DNA of 64,000 nt from Gracilariopsis chorda (lineage: Eukaryota > Rhodophyta > Florideophyceae > Gracilariales > Gracilariaceae): the NCBI GenBank assembly GCA_003194525.1, contig NBIV01000086.1, positions 124,001 through 188,000 on the forward strand. The letters are read 5' to 3'. The translations under genes were made by a program, and so were the position numbers. The notes under the pieces were generated by a model. It was not told where the DNA came from and did no database searches. It was given only the letters and a program-made list of their open reading frames with translations. Within the stretch, counting starts at the first letter, position 1. Each line of letters opens with the position of its first letter. Shown here one piece after another: positions 1 to 11,416 of the stretch.

Positions 1-126
1 ACGGGAATTATCGATGTTTTCGAATTGAGCTATGTAGTCTTTATCGATGATTACCTCTCCCTTGGCACGAATATGGAAAACGCAACTATGGCACTGAAAG
101 CAGTCATACAGGGATCCGAACGATGA
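1..126 (+). pseudogene. Reverse transcriptase fragment of DIRS-like element
   Basis: The first frame, open from the window edge to a TGA at 124, holds the RT catalytic box VVFIDDYLSLG, where the two Asp residues bind the metal ions. The motif is FIDDYL, close to the YLDDFL of the second DIRS element at about 36.4 kb. Everything upstream of the box is cut by the window edge. The assignment also rests on the RNase H and recombinase that follow. Confidence 0.65.
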
Positions 127-360
127 GGGCTACCGTCCCAACCACGGAAAGTTTCGTGGCCAGGGACAGTATCCTGCACTGACGTTCTGGGAATCGAAGT
201 TCATGAAAATCGGTTGCTCTTGCTGGAAGCGAGAAAGATGCAATGCCTTATATCGTGGACGGTAAGCTTAGTGAATCGAAGACGCTAGAAAGTGCGCGAG
301 CTGCAGTGTCTCTTGGGAAAGTGGACATTGTTTCTTCTCTTGCGTTGACCTCTCTTTTCT

Positions 361-918
361 GTGCTGCTAAGCGTGTACCAGTTGAGCCATTCTGGATCCT
401 GTACAGTCCAACCCACCAAGATTGCCAGACAGGAACTCATATTTCTAGTCGAGCTATCTGGGTTGATAAGAACTTGCATCACCAAGCCCTTTTGTATCTG
501 TGCCCTGTGCACGGATGCGAATCTTTGGGGTGGGGGAGTGGTATATAGTCCACGTGGAGATGCGCTACTCCTGCTTTCTCAATCAGCGGAACTTCAATGG
601 CGATGGGTATCCAATCAACAATGGAAACTTTCCATCAGGCACTGTTGGCGCAAAAGAATGCCGACTCACCTTCTCGAAGGCGAGTCTCTGACTGTTGGAC
701 TACGATGGCTGCTACGGCTACAGAAAAGTCATGGGAGGTGGGTGATTGTTTTTCTCGATAATCAGGTTGTACGTGGTGCTCTCCGTAAAGGACTTAGCAG
801 CGTAGAGAGTTTCAATCGAGTGTGTCGGTGCACAGCAGCTTAACTCCTAATGGGCAACTCATATATGGATTGTCTCTATATCCCATGTGATGCCAACCCG
901 GCTGACTGGCCCTCAAGG
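361..918 (+). pseudogene. RNase H domain of DIRS-like element
   Basis: One frame carries the parts of an RNase H of the DIRS type: a first acidic block around WGGGVVYS, the Glu block LEGESLTVGLRWLL, the third acidic block VIVFLDNQVVRGAL, and after an in-frame TAA at 841-843 the closing block YIPCDANPADWPSR (871-918). The second DIRS element has the matching HVDNQAVVHV and WIPSVANKFADALSR. RNase H would remove the RNA strand during reverse transcription. The stop makes this copy non-functional. Confidence 0.65.
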
Positions 919-1783
919 GTTCTATGAACTTGCCCATGAACGATTAAAGCCGTCCACGCTGCGCAATTATAACAGCCACCTGCAACAATTTTTGACGCGG
1001 CTAGAAACCTTGAGCGAGTCAGAACGGTGGTTCAACACCACTGGAGACTTTGATCGGTTATTCACACGTTACTGTGTACACTGCCCGTGCAGATCATGAT
1101 TTTCGTTTTAGCAATGCTACAACGCAAATCATGATCTGAAGTATTCGGGGGCAGCTCAGACAAGGGTCGCGTTGGAATTTTATATGTTGCAACTACAAGT
1201 AAAATTGACGCTTTCTACGACAAGCTTGCGTGGTTGGGATGTGAGTAGGCCTATGTCACATCAAGGAGTATGCCCGGAAAATGTGGTTTGCGCACTAGCA
1301 TATGACATGCTTAGTCATGGCTAGGCAGACGTCGGAATTAGACTGTTATTGCTTTTTGAAGGGTACCTTAGATTAGGAGACTTATTACAGCTGAAGGTAG
1401 GCAATGTCATATTTTTGGATTCCTTAAGCCGACGGTCAAATTATGCAACTATGAAAATCACGGTGGGAAAACGGGGACGAAACGAAGCGCTGACCATTCG
1501 ACTTTATCTTGTCGCAAAGCTTATGTATAAATTGATCGAGCGCCGAAAAATCCTGGGACGAGAAACTCTCTACCCATACGCATCTGCCCGGTTCCGAGCG
1601 ATACTGCGACGTTCGATGGACCGACTGGCGTTGCCCTTCGAGGTGACGCCCCACATGTTGCGATTCGGAGGCACAACCACGGGAAAGCTGTTTGGACGGC
1701 TCAACTATCAGGATATCGAATCCCAAGGACGGTGGCAAAGTGACAAAAATTTCAAGCTTTACACACAACCTCAAATGCTTTAA
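887..1783 (+). pseudogene. Tyrosine recombinase of DIRS-like element
   Basis: The N-terminal SAM-like part (LKPSTLRNYNSHLQQFL, about 940-1000) is followed after frame breaks by the catalytic half at 1349-1783. Counting from the ORF start at 1349, the catalytic set is visible: Arg8 in EGYLRLGDL, the HxxR pair His102/Arg105 in PHMLRFGG, Trp129 in GRWQSD and the nucleophile Tyr138 in KLYTQ. These residues cut and join DNA in the phage-integrase fold. The stretch 1100-1348 contains stops, so the protein cannot be made whole. Confidence 0.7.
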
Positions 1784-3965
1784 TTGAGCCTGAAAGCCCT
1801 CACCCTACAACAACGTAATCGGCTTGAGGCGGTAGCTACCAATGCACTTTCGCTTTTCAACGTGCCGTTGCCAAATTGGGCTGGGGTTTTTGAGGATCTT
1901 CAGGTCTGGTCATGAGTCCACCATGGAACTGGAATTTGGAAGACGTCGTGCTTAGGTGAATCTGGAAGTAGTAGTAGTAGTAGATCAACGGTCGAGGCTC
2001 GTCCGGTGTAGAAGTTTTGCCATGGATACGGCCGGGAGTATGGATGTGTGAAGGAGGTGCATGGGTTCGGAGAGGTGCAGGGCAATTGATTAATGTTCAT
2101 TGATGGATGGAGGCGCTTGCTGATGTTTAGCGCGGTTTTCTGAACATCTTTGCTTCGTACTAAAGTCAAATGTTGTTGTTAAGAATTATCATGTGCAAAC
2201 GGTGCCTTTAGTTGCCTTAGAAAATAGCGTATAGCCTGAGTCCTGAACGAACGTAGTGAGCTGGCGAAGGTCTTCACGTAAGAAATGAAGTACAAGAAAC
2301 ATCCGTACACGTCATCACCACTATTTAATATCACATCGATGAAAGTATCTAAGTACATGTTTACATACATATTTGAATACTATAAGAAATTTTTATTCTT
2401 CTCGACACATTTTATGACAACGAGGAACCCATAGATGTGAATACAAAAAGAGCCTTTACTTTGAAAATAGACTTTTTGTTAGATTTATTTACTATTTTAC
2501 CTTTGCTTGAGTATAGTTGGCTACAACGTCAGTTCTAACGTGTGTACTGTTCCTATTTCTATTCTGTTCGATCTCCTGAAGAGATCAGTTATCTATTAGA
2601 CATGTCTACCTGGCCTTGAAATTGAGTTGACATCTTTTGTGACATTCTTTGAATATGACACGACAACATGCTTGTGTCTGAAAATTCTCGACCGACCACG
2701 TGGAATAAATTGGCTCTGATATACACGTCTCCTACTACTTAAAATGTTGACAAACACCCCACACTTTACAGAAATGATCAAACGGTCATAGAATGTTCCC
2801 AAGAGATCCGTGCCAAGTCATCATGAGCACCTTGGGGTCATTCCATATCATCAAGACCCTGTCTGTTGCTGATCCTTGCCAAGTCATGAAACAAATCATC
2901 TGCTGGTGAATTTGCCAAGTCATCAAACTGCTAGATCTGGCATTGAGCCCAGTAAACCAACCACATAAGAAGGCCAACGAGAACAGCAAGCATAAGGCCG
3001 TTAAACTTAGACGATTTCTCATTGACTAGTGGAACTGATAGAACTAGGCTGGAACCTGTATTAAACCCCGACAGAGGCTCCGAACTTCAATCTTCAACTT
3101 GGACCATCACCATCGACTTCCAACCATTCTCAAACATTGCACCTCTGTTCCTAACAATTTGCATGCCAGAAGCAGGCATAATAAAAATAATACATAAGGA
3201 TAGTCTTGGTTTGATCCAGAGTATCCAGAGAGCATATAAAAGGCATTTTTATTACTAAAATGGCTTTTTGCCTAAGACAAAATGAAAAGTTGTGTGTAAA
3301 CGTACGTAAAAGAATTTAAACGATGATAAAAACCCGAACGCTTCTCATAAAGATACAAAGAGATCAATACTACCTTTTTCCCACCTTGAGAGAAACGGGA
3401 TGTAATACCTATAGACTTAACATTTCATTTTCCTAAGAGTAATAGGTATAGTGCAATTATGAACCTCTTCGATAAATTATCTAGGCAAATAACCATCATA
3501 CAACTAATATCGGATATAAGAGCTCCTAAAATTGCAGAAGGTTTTTAAAGAGTACTCCAGCAAAATAGATTACCCAGAATATTCATCTCATATAAAGACT
3601 CAAGGTTTAAAATTGTAGAGCAATACGTATGCGCATACCCTCTAGGCGAGGTGGATCATGAGTGATTCAATACCAAAGTGGCATCAGTTCAACTCAGGTA
3701 TGAGTTGACCCTTGAAACGTTTGGGTGAAATTCAATATGAATTTTATTTAGTATTTTTGGAACCTTCGCTAGTCATTTCTATGATATCTGAAATAGATGG
3801 ACGCGTGATAAGCCTACGGATGTCATTCATGGTTGGCAAAATTCACACGTGTCATGTTGCACCGTGGCCGGCCTTGCCGCCCAGTGACACAAATGTGTGG
3901 ACCACAAGTGGGGCACACTACAGTAGTAGTATTCTTAGTTTTATTACAAGAGTAAGAAGGGCCCT
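1784..3965. other. No gene recognised
   Basis: AT-rich DNA with short ORFs on both strands that resemble nothing I know. A GTA trinucleotide run lies at 1968-1983. A minus-strand ORF at 2786-3022 begins with a hydrophobic stretch like a signal anchor (LTALCLLFSLAFLCGW). Its remainder comes from a loosely repeated word, TGCCAAGTCAT, at about 2812, 2878 and 2923, so I do not call it a gene. Confidence 0.5.
1968..1983. repeat. GTA microsatellite
   Basis: About five uninterrupted GTA units, just downstream of the DIRS-like remnant. Confidence 0.8.
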
Positions 3966-4033
3966 CGGCCCTACCACTCTTTCCTGCAGTTTTTACGTCT
4001 GCACCTTGCCTGCAGGGAAGAGTGGTAGGGCCG
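3966..4033. repeat. Inverted repeat, 24 bp arms
   Basis: Arms 3966-3989 and 4010-4033 are reverse complements with one mismatch (CGGCCCTACCACTCTT / AAGAGTGGTAGGGCCG at the outer ends, CTGCAG at the inner ends) around a 20-base loop. A transcript from either strand would fold into a strong hairpin. No gene is recognised on either side; it could be the core of a small foldback element. Confidence 0.75.
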
Positions 4034-5660
4034 AAGCTTGAGCACTCACATACCTGACAAAAAAACGTTTTGGTTCTCCAAAACGATTGATTATCATTGG
4101 TGCAAAAAGGTGGCAAACCAAAAAGTTTCAAAAACTTAACGTAAAGAACACTTTTCGTTGCTGGAGCAGATTGCGCCAGTAAAACGAAATCGTGCATTTT
4201 ACGTATTTTTAAGGGGTGTGAAGGTCATTGTCGCACAAATCCTTAGTAAGGTTAGATGAACCAATAGTTCTTAAGAGAGCACGGTCCTGCCGTCTCACCC
4301 TGAAGTAAAGATAAGCTGTGACTTGGCTCTGAATTTATCGCCTGCCCGAAGTGACCAACTCCTTCTGGGGTTTCAACACGTTGTAGTGCAATACCCACTG
4401 TAGTGGAGTGACTCGAATCTGGTTTCATACACGGTGGTTTTTAGTCTAATGACTCATTTATGAGTAGGAGTGTGTCTAGCGCCCTACCTCAGAAGTCTTA
4501 ATATGAAGGGTGCAGTTTTCTGAACAAGTGAAGTTGTGCTATTGAGACGGAATGGCTAAACGAAAACGCGCAGATAAGACAGGTGAGTAGTAGTGGTCGG
4601 CGTCCCGGAACAGATAGAATATCTTTTAATTCTAGTGACCGTACATAAGTCGCCGCCAACGCCTGGACCACATGGAGTAAAGGCAACACAAGAGTCTTAC
4701 TCTAACTGGAATTCGCCTGACAAGTGGGTACCACTACAGTTCGGTAGATTCCCACCGTCAATTCAGGACAAGTTACCCCTCTTGACAGCGGAAGAGTTCT
4801 TCCCGTCTTATGTGGTACCACTTTTACGGTTATTCTTTAGATACATACGTTATTTTCTTCTACGTCGGTATGGACTGTTACTCTGACTTGTGTGCAGTTT
4901 TGGCCCCTTAGTAGGTAAATTCATTATCCCTTATGTTTTTTCGTTTTAGCCCTGGTGATCGCCCGGTGGTACTGATTTAATTCTTAACTCCTTCAGACCC
5001 CCAAGCCTCACCTTAGTCTGTAAGGCAGGAAGCTTCCCGGAGTTACGCCCGGGTAATGCCAATTTCATTGGAGGGCTCAGATGCGGGGATACCTTATCGA
5101 AGGCAATGCTTAACACCTTGAGCGCGTTTCCGCTTGCGGTGTTTGAAATACGCGCGTTGAGTCTCGCTATACCCACCTGCAAAGTATCTTCCGGAACCGG
5201 TGATCTGTCTTACCCCATAAATTTGGTTAGTGGTCACTGTCTTTACTGTATTGATTACTTTTCATTGTGGAAACACATAGTTGTTCCAGTCAGTATTGAT
5301 GTTTGCAGTGGTAGATGAAGAGGCGACACAACCACTGGGGTCTCCATCGGCTTTTCGCACGACCGGCCAGGTTTTACCCTTTTCTTGGGTTCTTTTCCTC
5401 TTTCTTCCCCTTTTCCCTTTGGATTCTTCGTGGACCGGAACACCGCTTTCAAAGACCTGCCCACTAAGTTAACCAGCTGGTATCCCGATTCTCGGTAGGA
5501 CCCGTCTGTATACCCAGAAGCCAGCTCTGTTTTACACCTAAAACCCGTGTGGTACGGAGGGCCCTATGGCTACACCTATCTCACAAGAGAGCAAGACCAC
5601 GAAAACCATGAGAGAATATCTCGACTAGGGATATCGCTCCACCAAAAGCATTTTCTAGCG
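4034..5660. other. Coding-like but unidentified stretch
   Basis: Base composition rises and several plus-strand ORFs occur (4593-4886, 5106-5318, 5281-5472), none with a recognisable domain. An ATG at 4552 opens MAKRKRADKT and is followed directly by a splice-donor-like GTGAGT at 4582. About 5505-5640 reads as protein interrupted by a stop (KPVWYGGPYGYTYLTREQ). This could be a decayed host gene or an old retroelement; I cannot decide. Confidence 0.3.
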
Positions 5661-6972
5661 TTCGCTTAGAGACCTTCTTCGTGTAAAACTAAATCAATAT
5701 ACAGCTTACCACCCGCAAACAGATGAAAATTCTAAGTAAATGTTAGGAACATGACAAAAACTTTTACAATGTTATTTTTCTTATGCATAAGGTCACTCGG
5801 TAAAAAGACCGGCCCAGAACTCGAGTTTTGAAAAAATAACAATGTGTATGATACTACAACCAATACCTGTGACTATTTTTAATACGGTCATAATCTTCAT
5901 GTATATCTGATATGATACAAATCACCAAAACCTATCCAAGGCTGGCACTTCATAAAAGAATTTAAACAATATTAGACATGCTAACGCACTAGATCAGATA
6001 GCTAAAGAAAATGCAATACTCGGATTGTGAATATCGAGAACAGAACAGGAAACCAAACCTCTTTTAATATCAAAGAGTCCGTACTATTATCAACGAGAAA
6101 TTTTGCAATTCTCAACCATCGTTCTTGTAAGTTCACTTAGAAACAAATTTGAACTTCTAAGGTTATTTACAGGACAAAATCAGGATCATTTTACAAACTA
6201 CAGTTTCTAACATATCAAAAACAGTTACATCCAATACTTTACATATCTAGTCTGAACCCTTTGTGCTGACTATTTTCACAAAAAAAGATGAACATACACG
6301 TACTTTTTCATATTAAGCAGAGGTCACTTTAAGTCATTAGACACAGATTATAAAACGAAAACATTAAAATTTAACTCAAAAAGAAGCGGAAAAAGTTGAA
6401 AAGTTTTTGATGTCATAAACAGTCGCTTAGTATCACAAGGAGGGTTAAATAAATGCAATAAGAGTTGGAAAGATCTCAAAAATGAAATAACTACTTATCG
6501 TTTCTTCCAAACTCAAACAACTGCCTAGTACCAAACATGAACATTTTTTCTGATATTTCAATACAGTCCGTAATACTTTAGAGACATTTCTAGGCCAGTA
6601 ATATACGCACAAGTTTACATAACTATAATATTTAAAAGACTTCAGTTGGACTCAATTATATATATGTATCAGAGTTTACCAAAGTAGATGTTTTTCTTTG
6701 CGTAGAAAACACAAAGAATTTCTAAGCGATAATAAAAGCATGAAATTATAAATTTTCTCTGAAATAGAGAAACCCTTTGTAGTAAATTTTTAAGACATTG
6801 CCACTACTAGCTGCGAACAATACATAAGAAAATAAATTTCTAAACACAGAAAGATATTTGATAAGAGAGACAGCAAAAAGTAGAGATTTGAACCAGTTAT
6901 AAGTTCCAGAAAACGTAAGACATCACCACATGTCTTACCAGAAGACGAGAAACAAAGATCTGGTACCAGGCA
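5661..6972. other. AT-rich intergenic DNA
   Basis: No long ORFs, no repeat structure and no RNA gene seen up to the target-site duplication of the next element. Confidence 0.6.
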
Positions 6973-7351
6973 CTATTTGTTGTCCAGAGTTGGTCGTCCG
7001 CGAAATTTACAGAGAAGACAATCTACGAGAGCTGTCTGTGTGTTGACAGAAAGACGGAGGCCGGGCCTCTAGTAAAGCCGAAAAACGGATGTAGTGTAGA
7101 GAGAATAAAGCTGGACTAAGAGACAAGAGCGCTGCAAGTCAAACGGGCACCTCACTCGCCGTGTTCTGCGTTGTGAGTTGCCTTCCAAGAACGTGGAAGG
7201 CCTTTTATCAGCGCCCCCTGCCGAGTCGATTGTCAGCCGACGTAGAACGATAGCTTCGCTACCAAGCGTAGCATACGAGAAAGTGCAACCCACGCAGTTG
7301 TCAGCCGCGCATGAGCTAGCGACGCAATTGTTAGCTACGCACTTGCTACCT

Positions 7352-7722
7352 CGTGTCTATCGGACCGCTGACCTCATATGAGGTCAAAACAATCAACTTT
7401 ACGTTTAATTTTAGTTATTTTGATCGGAATTTTTTGCTTTTTGTAGTCCGTATAAGTTATGCAACATGTTTTTGTATAGCAAAAATTCTAAGCTTCTGTT
7501 GTTTATGCTAGGTGAGAAGCAGAAACTTAAGACAACCAAATGGGTTGATAGAGATGTGCTTGTGAAATATGGCTAATTTACTACAGAGCTTCAGAAAACC
7601 GGCTTTTTTGATATCAAAAACGTACTTTTGATTCAAAAACACCGTTTCTGACGCGTGTATGAAAGGTTCAAAATCTTCAAAAAATAATCATTTGGCAACA
7701 TTACATCTGGGCGGATAGACAC
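7352..7722. mobile_element. Short non-autonomous DNA element (MITE-like) inside LTR
   Basis: The right LTR reads GCTACCTAGCGG where the left copy has about 370 bp extra between GCTACCT and AGCAGAG. The ends of the extra piece are inverted: GTGTCTATC at 7353-7361 and GATAGACAC at 7714-7722. It carries no ORF. An 18 bp perfect palindrome lies near its left end (7369-7386). The duplicated target is unclear, perhaps only CT, so the superfamily is not assigned. Confidence 0.6.
7369..7386. repeat. 18 bp perfect palindrome
   Basis: TGACCTCATATGAGGTCA equals its own reverse complement. It sits 16 bases from the left end of the MITE-like insertion and looks like a pair of TGACCT half-sites. A protein-binding site is possible but not shown. 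Confidence 0.7.
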
Positions 7723-7779
7723 TAGCAGAGAGTACTATCTACTGTACAAGGTGAGTTGATGCCTCATTTGGCTACAACA

Positions 7780-7791
7780 GCGCCCCCTGAT
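7780..7791 (-). other. Polypurine tract of element A
   Basis: Read on the minus strand this is ATCAGGGGGCGC directly before the 3' LTR. It is the usual place and composition of the plus-strand DNA primer. The nested elements have GGCTATGGGGGAC at the same place. Confidence 0.55.
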
Positions 7792-7814
7792 TCTCTAAGT
7801 GACAACTGCAGAGG

Positions 7815-9195
7815 CTTACAACGAGGCAGCAACTTGCTTCTGCCTGCGCGTTCCGCTGGACTTGATCTAGGCCAGATATTCGTTGAAAAGCACAGATACG
7901 TCTTCCTGCAAAGAATCGAGAGTCACTCAGTCCGTTTCGTTCTCGGCAAATCCTCTCCATTTGACCAGCAGTTCTACATCCCCTTTGCACCGCCGTATGT
8001 CCCAAGAATCTTCTACGAGTAGCATCTCACCTTTCTGATAGGCCAAGTAATCAATACTTTCTTCAGTTATCTCGAAATCACGGTTCCTGAAAAGTTTGAG
8101 TCTACGTCCGTGCACTTCCATGCGAGTGTGATCCAACAGAGATTCCAGCAGAAATACATATTCACTTTTGCATTCAATCACACGGTAGGGGCCTGTCCAT
8201 TTCAGCGCTGGCTTACGACTATTTGATCGCTTGCTGACTCCTCGCAGTACAAAATCGCCGTCAGTGAAATTGATTGCTCACAAAATGGTTTTGCAGTTGT
8301 GTGTATGGATTGCCTGCTGACGTTTCTTCGCCGTCCGCTTCGCAACGCCATTGTGCATGCCTTCCCGTGCTCGCATAGTGTTCTCAAAGTTCTGTAGTTG
8401 CCGCTGTCGTACGTCGCCTATCTTCATCACCACCGTCTTGCCACGTAATTTATGCGTTACGGCTGCAAGCGGAGTGTTCTGGTTGTGCCCTGTGAACACA
8501 GTGAGAGGGTAGTGGTTACCCAAGCGCGCCAACTTGGTTTTATTCAGCGCTGACTGAACGACGGGTAGGATGTTGGGCCAGCAAGCGATTGGTAGTTTAT
8601 ATTCCGACAGAAGAGCGCGCATAGGTCTTAACAATTCTCGATTCACGACTTATATTGTACTGTTAGACCAAGGGCAGTATGCCAGCGTGAAATGATGAGC
8701 TGACTTCGTAATTTCCTTCAATAACTTAACGAGTTCATTCTTGAAATGTGATCTGCAGTCCGAGATCCATTGCTTGACGGTACCAAACGATGCAAACCAT
8801 TTTATGAGTGTGTCCGCCACCACATCAGCGGTAGTCTCTGTTGCAGGTACGAGCCATACATATCCGCTATGGTCATCCTTGACTACCAATACATACAGAA
8901 AGCCCTTTTCTCCTGGGCACATGTAGCAAAAGTGAAAATGAATCAACTCGTTGGGCTGCTCTGCATGCAAATTGTGACCCAGTGGACTCGGAATAGTGAT
9001 AGAAGGCTCGGTGCATAGACAGTGGATGCAAGTCTGGACGAAAGATTTGATATCTTCTTCGATTTTTTCCCAGTAGAAGTATGCTCGCACTGTGGTCATG
9101 GTTACACCGGTACTTCGGTGACCACCATGACCGGTATGTGCGGCGATGATTATGCGGAGCTTCAGTATTGGTGCTTCATTCGGAATCCATAGCAC
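7815..9195 (-). pseudogene. Integrase and chromodomain of element A
   Basis: Reading leftwards: the zinc-binding HHCC region with HTGHGGHRSTG and CIHCLC (about 9140-9020), the DDE core with HFCYMCPGEKGFLYVLVVKDD and SDCRSHFKNELVKLL (the second acidic site reads D-C-R where relatives have D-Q-G), the core's Glu region lost in a frame break near 8650, the C-terminal segment VHGRRLKLFRNRDFEI, and a chromodomain at VELLVKWRGFAENETD. The chromodomain Trp codon has become TGA at 7927-7929; the same frame then continues with VTLDSLQEDVSVLFNEYLA, matching the related element at 47.5 kb. Integrase would insert the cDNA and the chromodomain would guide it to marked chromatin. This copy is dead. Confidence 0.75.
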
Positions 9196-9216
9196 ATCTA
9201 GTTCGTTTCGGATTCC

Positions 9217-11354
9217 TTAGGATGTCTGCTTGAACTCGTTCGGAGGTTTCTCGCTCGTATCTTGCTGTGTTGCAAGAATATCCGATAATATGGGCCAGTC
9301 CAAATTCGGATCGAGGCTAGGATTCACATGGGCTACCATTAGAGCCATTGCTTTCATAAGCTTGCTTGAATGAACATGTCGAGAAGGGTTGACAGCCCAC
9401 CTAGTTAACATGTCTGCCCATACGTTTCGCTCCCCAGGAAGATGGTCCACGAAAAATCGAAAAGCGCTAAGCTTAATAGCCCACCGCATAAGTTTCCTTG
9501 CAGTGTGCCTTGAAATGCCAGGGTTTCTACCATACGTGTCGTACAGACACACAAGATTGTCGTGGTCAGTGAATATGTTGGTCTCGTGTCCCATGGTCGT
9601 GTAGTCCAAACGACACATTGACTCAACGATTGCATATCCTTCCTTTTCAGCAATTGACCAGTTGGCAGCTGATCCTGAGAAAGATCTAGACAGAAAAAAA
9701 AGCGGTTTGTGCCTCTGTTCTTCAATCAGTTTGTTTTGGTCTTCTGTTGGAACTTGTGTCAATATTGCTGCCCAGTGAGTCTCGGAAGCATCAGTGAACA
9801 AACACAGGTCGTGATCCGCGTGAAGATGAGCCAGCTTGACTGAGGCGGCCAGCTGTTGCTTGATGTCAGTGAAAGCTGAATTATGGTCGGCGCCCCACTG
9901 GTCGATAATGGAAAGCTTGCGGAGTGCTCTGCGTGTTCGTTTTCCAACCTTCTTGTAGCAGTCTTCGAGAAGCTGATGTAATGGTGCTATTCTTCGAGAG
10001 TAATGCGGGATGGAGCTGCGCATCCAGTTCGTCCCGCACACAAATTGCTGCAGCTCAGTAGCCATCGTGCCATCGTTGGCTGGTTCATAGCCACAAGAGC
10101 GTCGTAGTGTCGTGGATGGTATTGGATGCCTTCGGGTGAAATGATCCGTCCACAGAACTGAACTTCTCTTTGGAATAGATGGGTCTTTTCGGCATGGATC
10201 TTCAAACCAAATTCCTGACATACTTGCATAAATAGTTCTACATTCGAAAGCAGTTCCATCTCGGTTTTGGCATAGAAAACAAAATCGTCTATCCACTGCA
10301 GAAAGTTTTCTACTCGCCCTTCAAACTTCTGGGCGAGCAAAGCTTGGAAATGATTTCCGGAGTCGCTACCCCTCTGTAGCAGGTGTTTCGATGAATAGAC
10401 ACCCAGCTGCGTCTGTATTAACATCACCTATTGAGATTCCTTGGATAGCGGTAGCTGCCAGTAGCCGTGAGCCAAATCCAGATTAGCGAAACAAGTACTG
10501 CCTGCCATGTCCTGAAACTTGGAGTCGAGGTGTGGCATTGATGATTGTATTGGAATGGTACGGGAATTGGGTCCACGCAGATCTACTGTGAAACGAAGTG
10601 TAGTTGAGCCTGGTTTCGGGACCGCAAGAGCTGGTGAGGCCCATCGTGCAGCAGGATTCTTGTAAATGGGCCCCACTGCCTCCAACTCCTGGACAGTTTG
10701 GACGATGAAGTCCCTCTGATGCGGTGCATATCGTCGTTGAGGTGAACGGTATGGTTTAGCGTTCTTCGTAGGAGTGATAACGAGCGGAGGGACGGTTGCC
10801 GGAGGATCAGCGCCCAGCTTGATCCTGAAGACGTCATGATATTTCTGTAGCATACCCTTGAGTCTCTTCTGTCCTGCATAAGGTATTCCGTTACATTTTG
10901 CTTCGTTGATACTTCTTCCGAAAGCTTGTTTGACAGCCTCTTCGCTGTCCTCTCCGATTCCCGCAGATAGGCACTCAGGGAGTTCTATAGGGTCATCGTC
11001 GACGTCTGTGTATGACAGGCCCTTGTAATTTGCTGCGGCTAGCTCTAAAGCTTCTGGGTCCAGCTCGTCAAGGAATTTGTCGTGAATTGCGTCCCTGACA
11101 CGGACAAGATGATCCTGCAAGTTAAATCCTATAGAATGCAAAAATGGACGACCTAGGAGTATCTCCTCCCTTGGATGATCCAAAACAAAAAGTTCCACTC
11201 CTCTGACGCGAACTGGGATGTCTGAACCCGGGATATAGATAGTTATTGTCATCTTGACTGAACGAAAGGCGAAAAAATCTGCGTCGTTGCTTGTATTGAA
11301 AGCACCTGCAAGAGCAATGGGTCGTTCCAGATCCCGAATGTCGAGGTTTGGCAT
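9217..11354 (-). pseudogene. Protease-RT-RNase H polyprotein part of element A
   Basis: The right end is the C-terminal part of the aspartic protease (FVLDHPREEILLGRPFLHS), its catalytic triad lying in the damaged region to the right. RT follows with LDLAHGYWQLPLS and the catalytic box LQWIDDFVFYAK, and RNase H with CLFTDASETHWAAILTQ, EGYAIVESMCRLDY and NIFTDHDNL. Breaks seen: an in-frame TAG at 10428-10430 and a frameshift near 10080. The catalytic box has Trp in place of the usual Tyr (WIDD), as in both nested elements. Confidence 0.78.
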
Positions 11355-11416
11355 CTCTGAGACTACTTGACAGAATAAGTTTGATCCAATAGCACTGAAT
11401 TCAGCCCCTTAATCAC

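Larger units (their letters stand above)
1..1783 (+). mobile_element. DIRS-like (tyrosine recombinase) retrotransposon, 3' part
   Basis: Reverse transcriptase, RNase H and tyrosine recombinase pieces follow one another on the plus strand in the DIRS-order order, and there is no DDE integrase. The 5' part lies outside the window. Frames are broken by several stops and at least one shift, so this copy is dead. No terminal repeat was recognised downstream of the recombinase. It is clearly diverged from the second DIRS-like element at 34783-39047 and belongs to a different lineage. Confidence 0.75.
6978..7779 (-). repeat. Left (3') LTR of element A, interrupted
   Basis: Matches the 471 bp right LTR over both halves but is lengthened to 802 bp by a foreign piece at about 7352-7722. 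It starts TGTTGTCC and ends CTACAACA. Compared with the other copy it also lacks a few short direct-repeat units of the GCAGTTGT/GCATTTGC kind near 7300. Confidence 0.85.
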
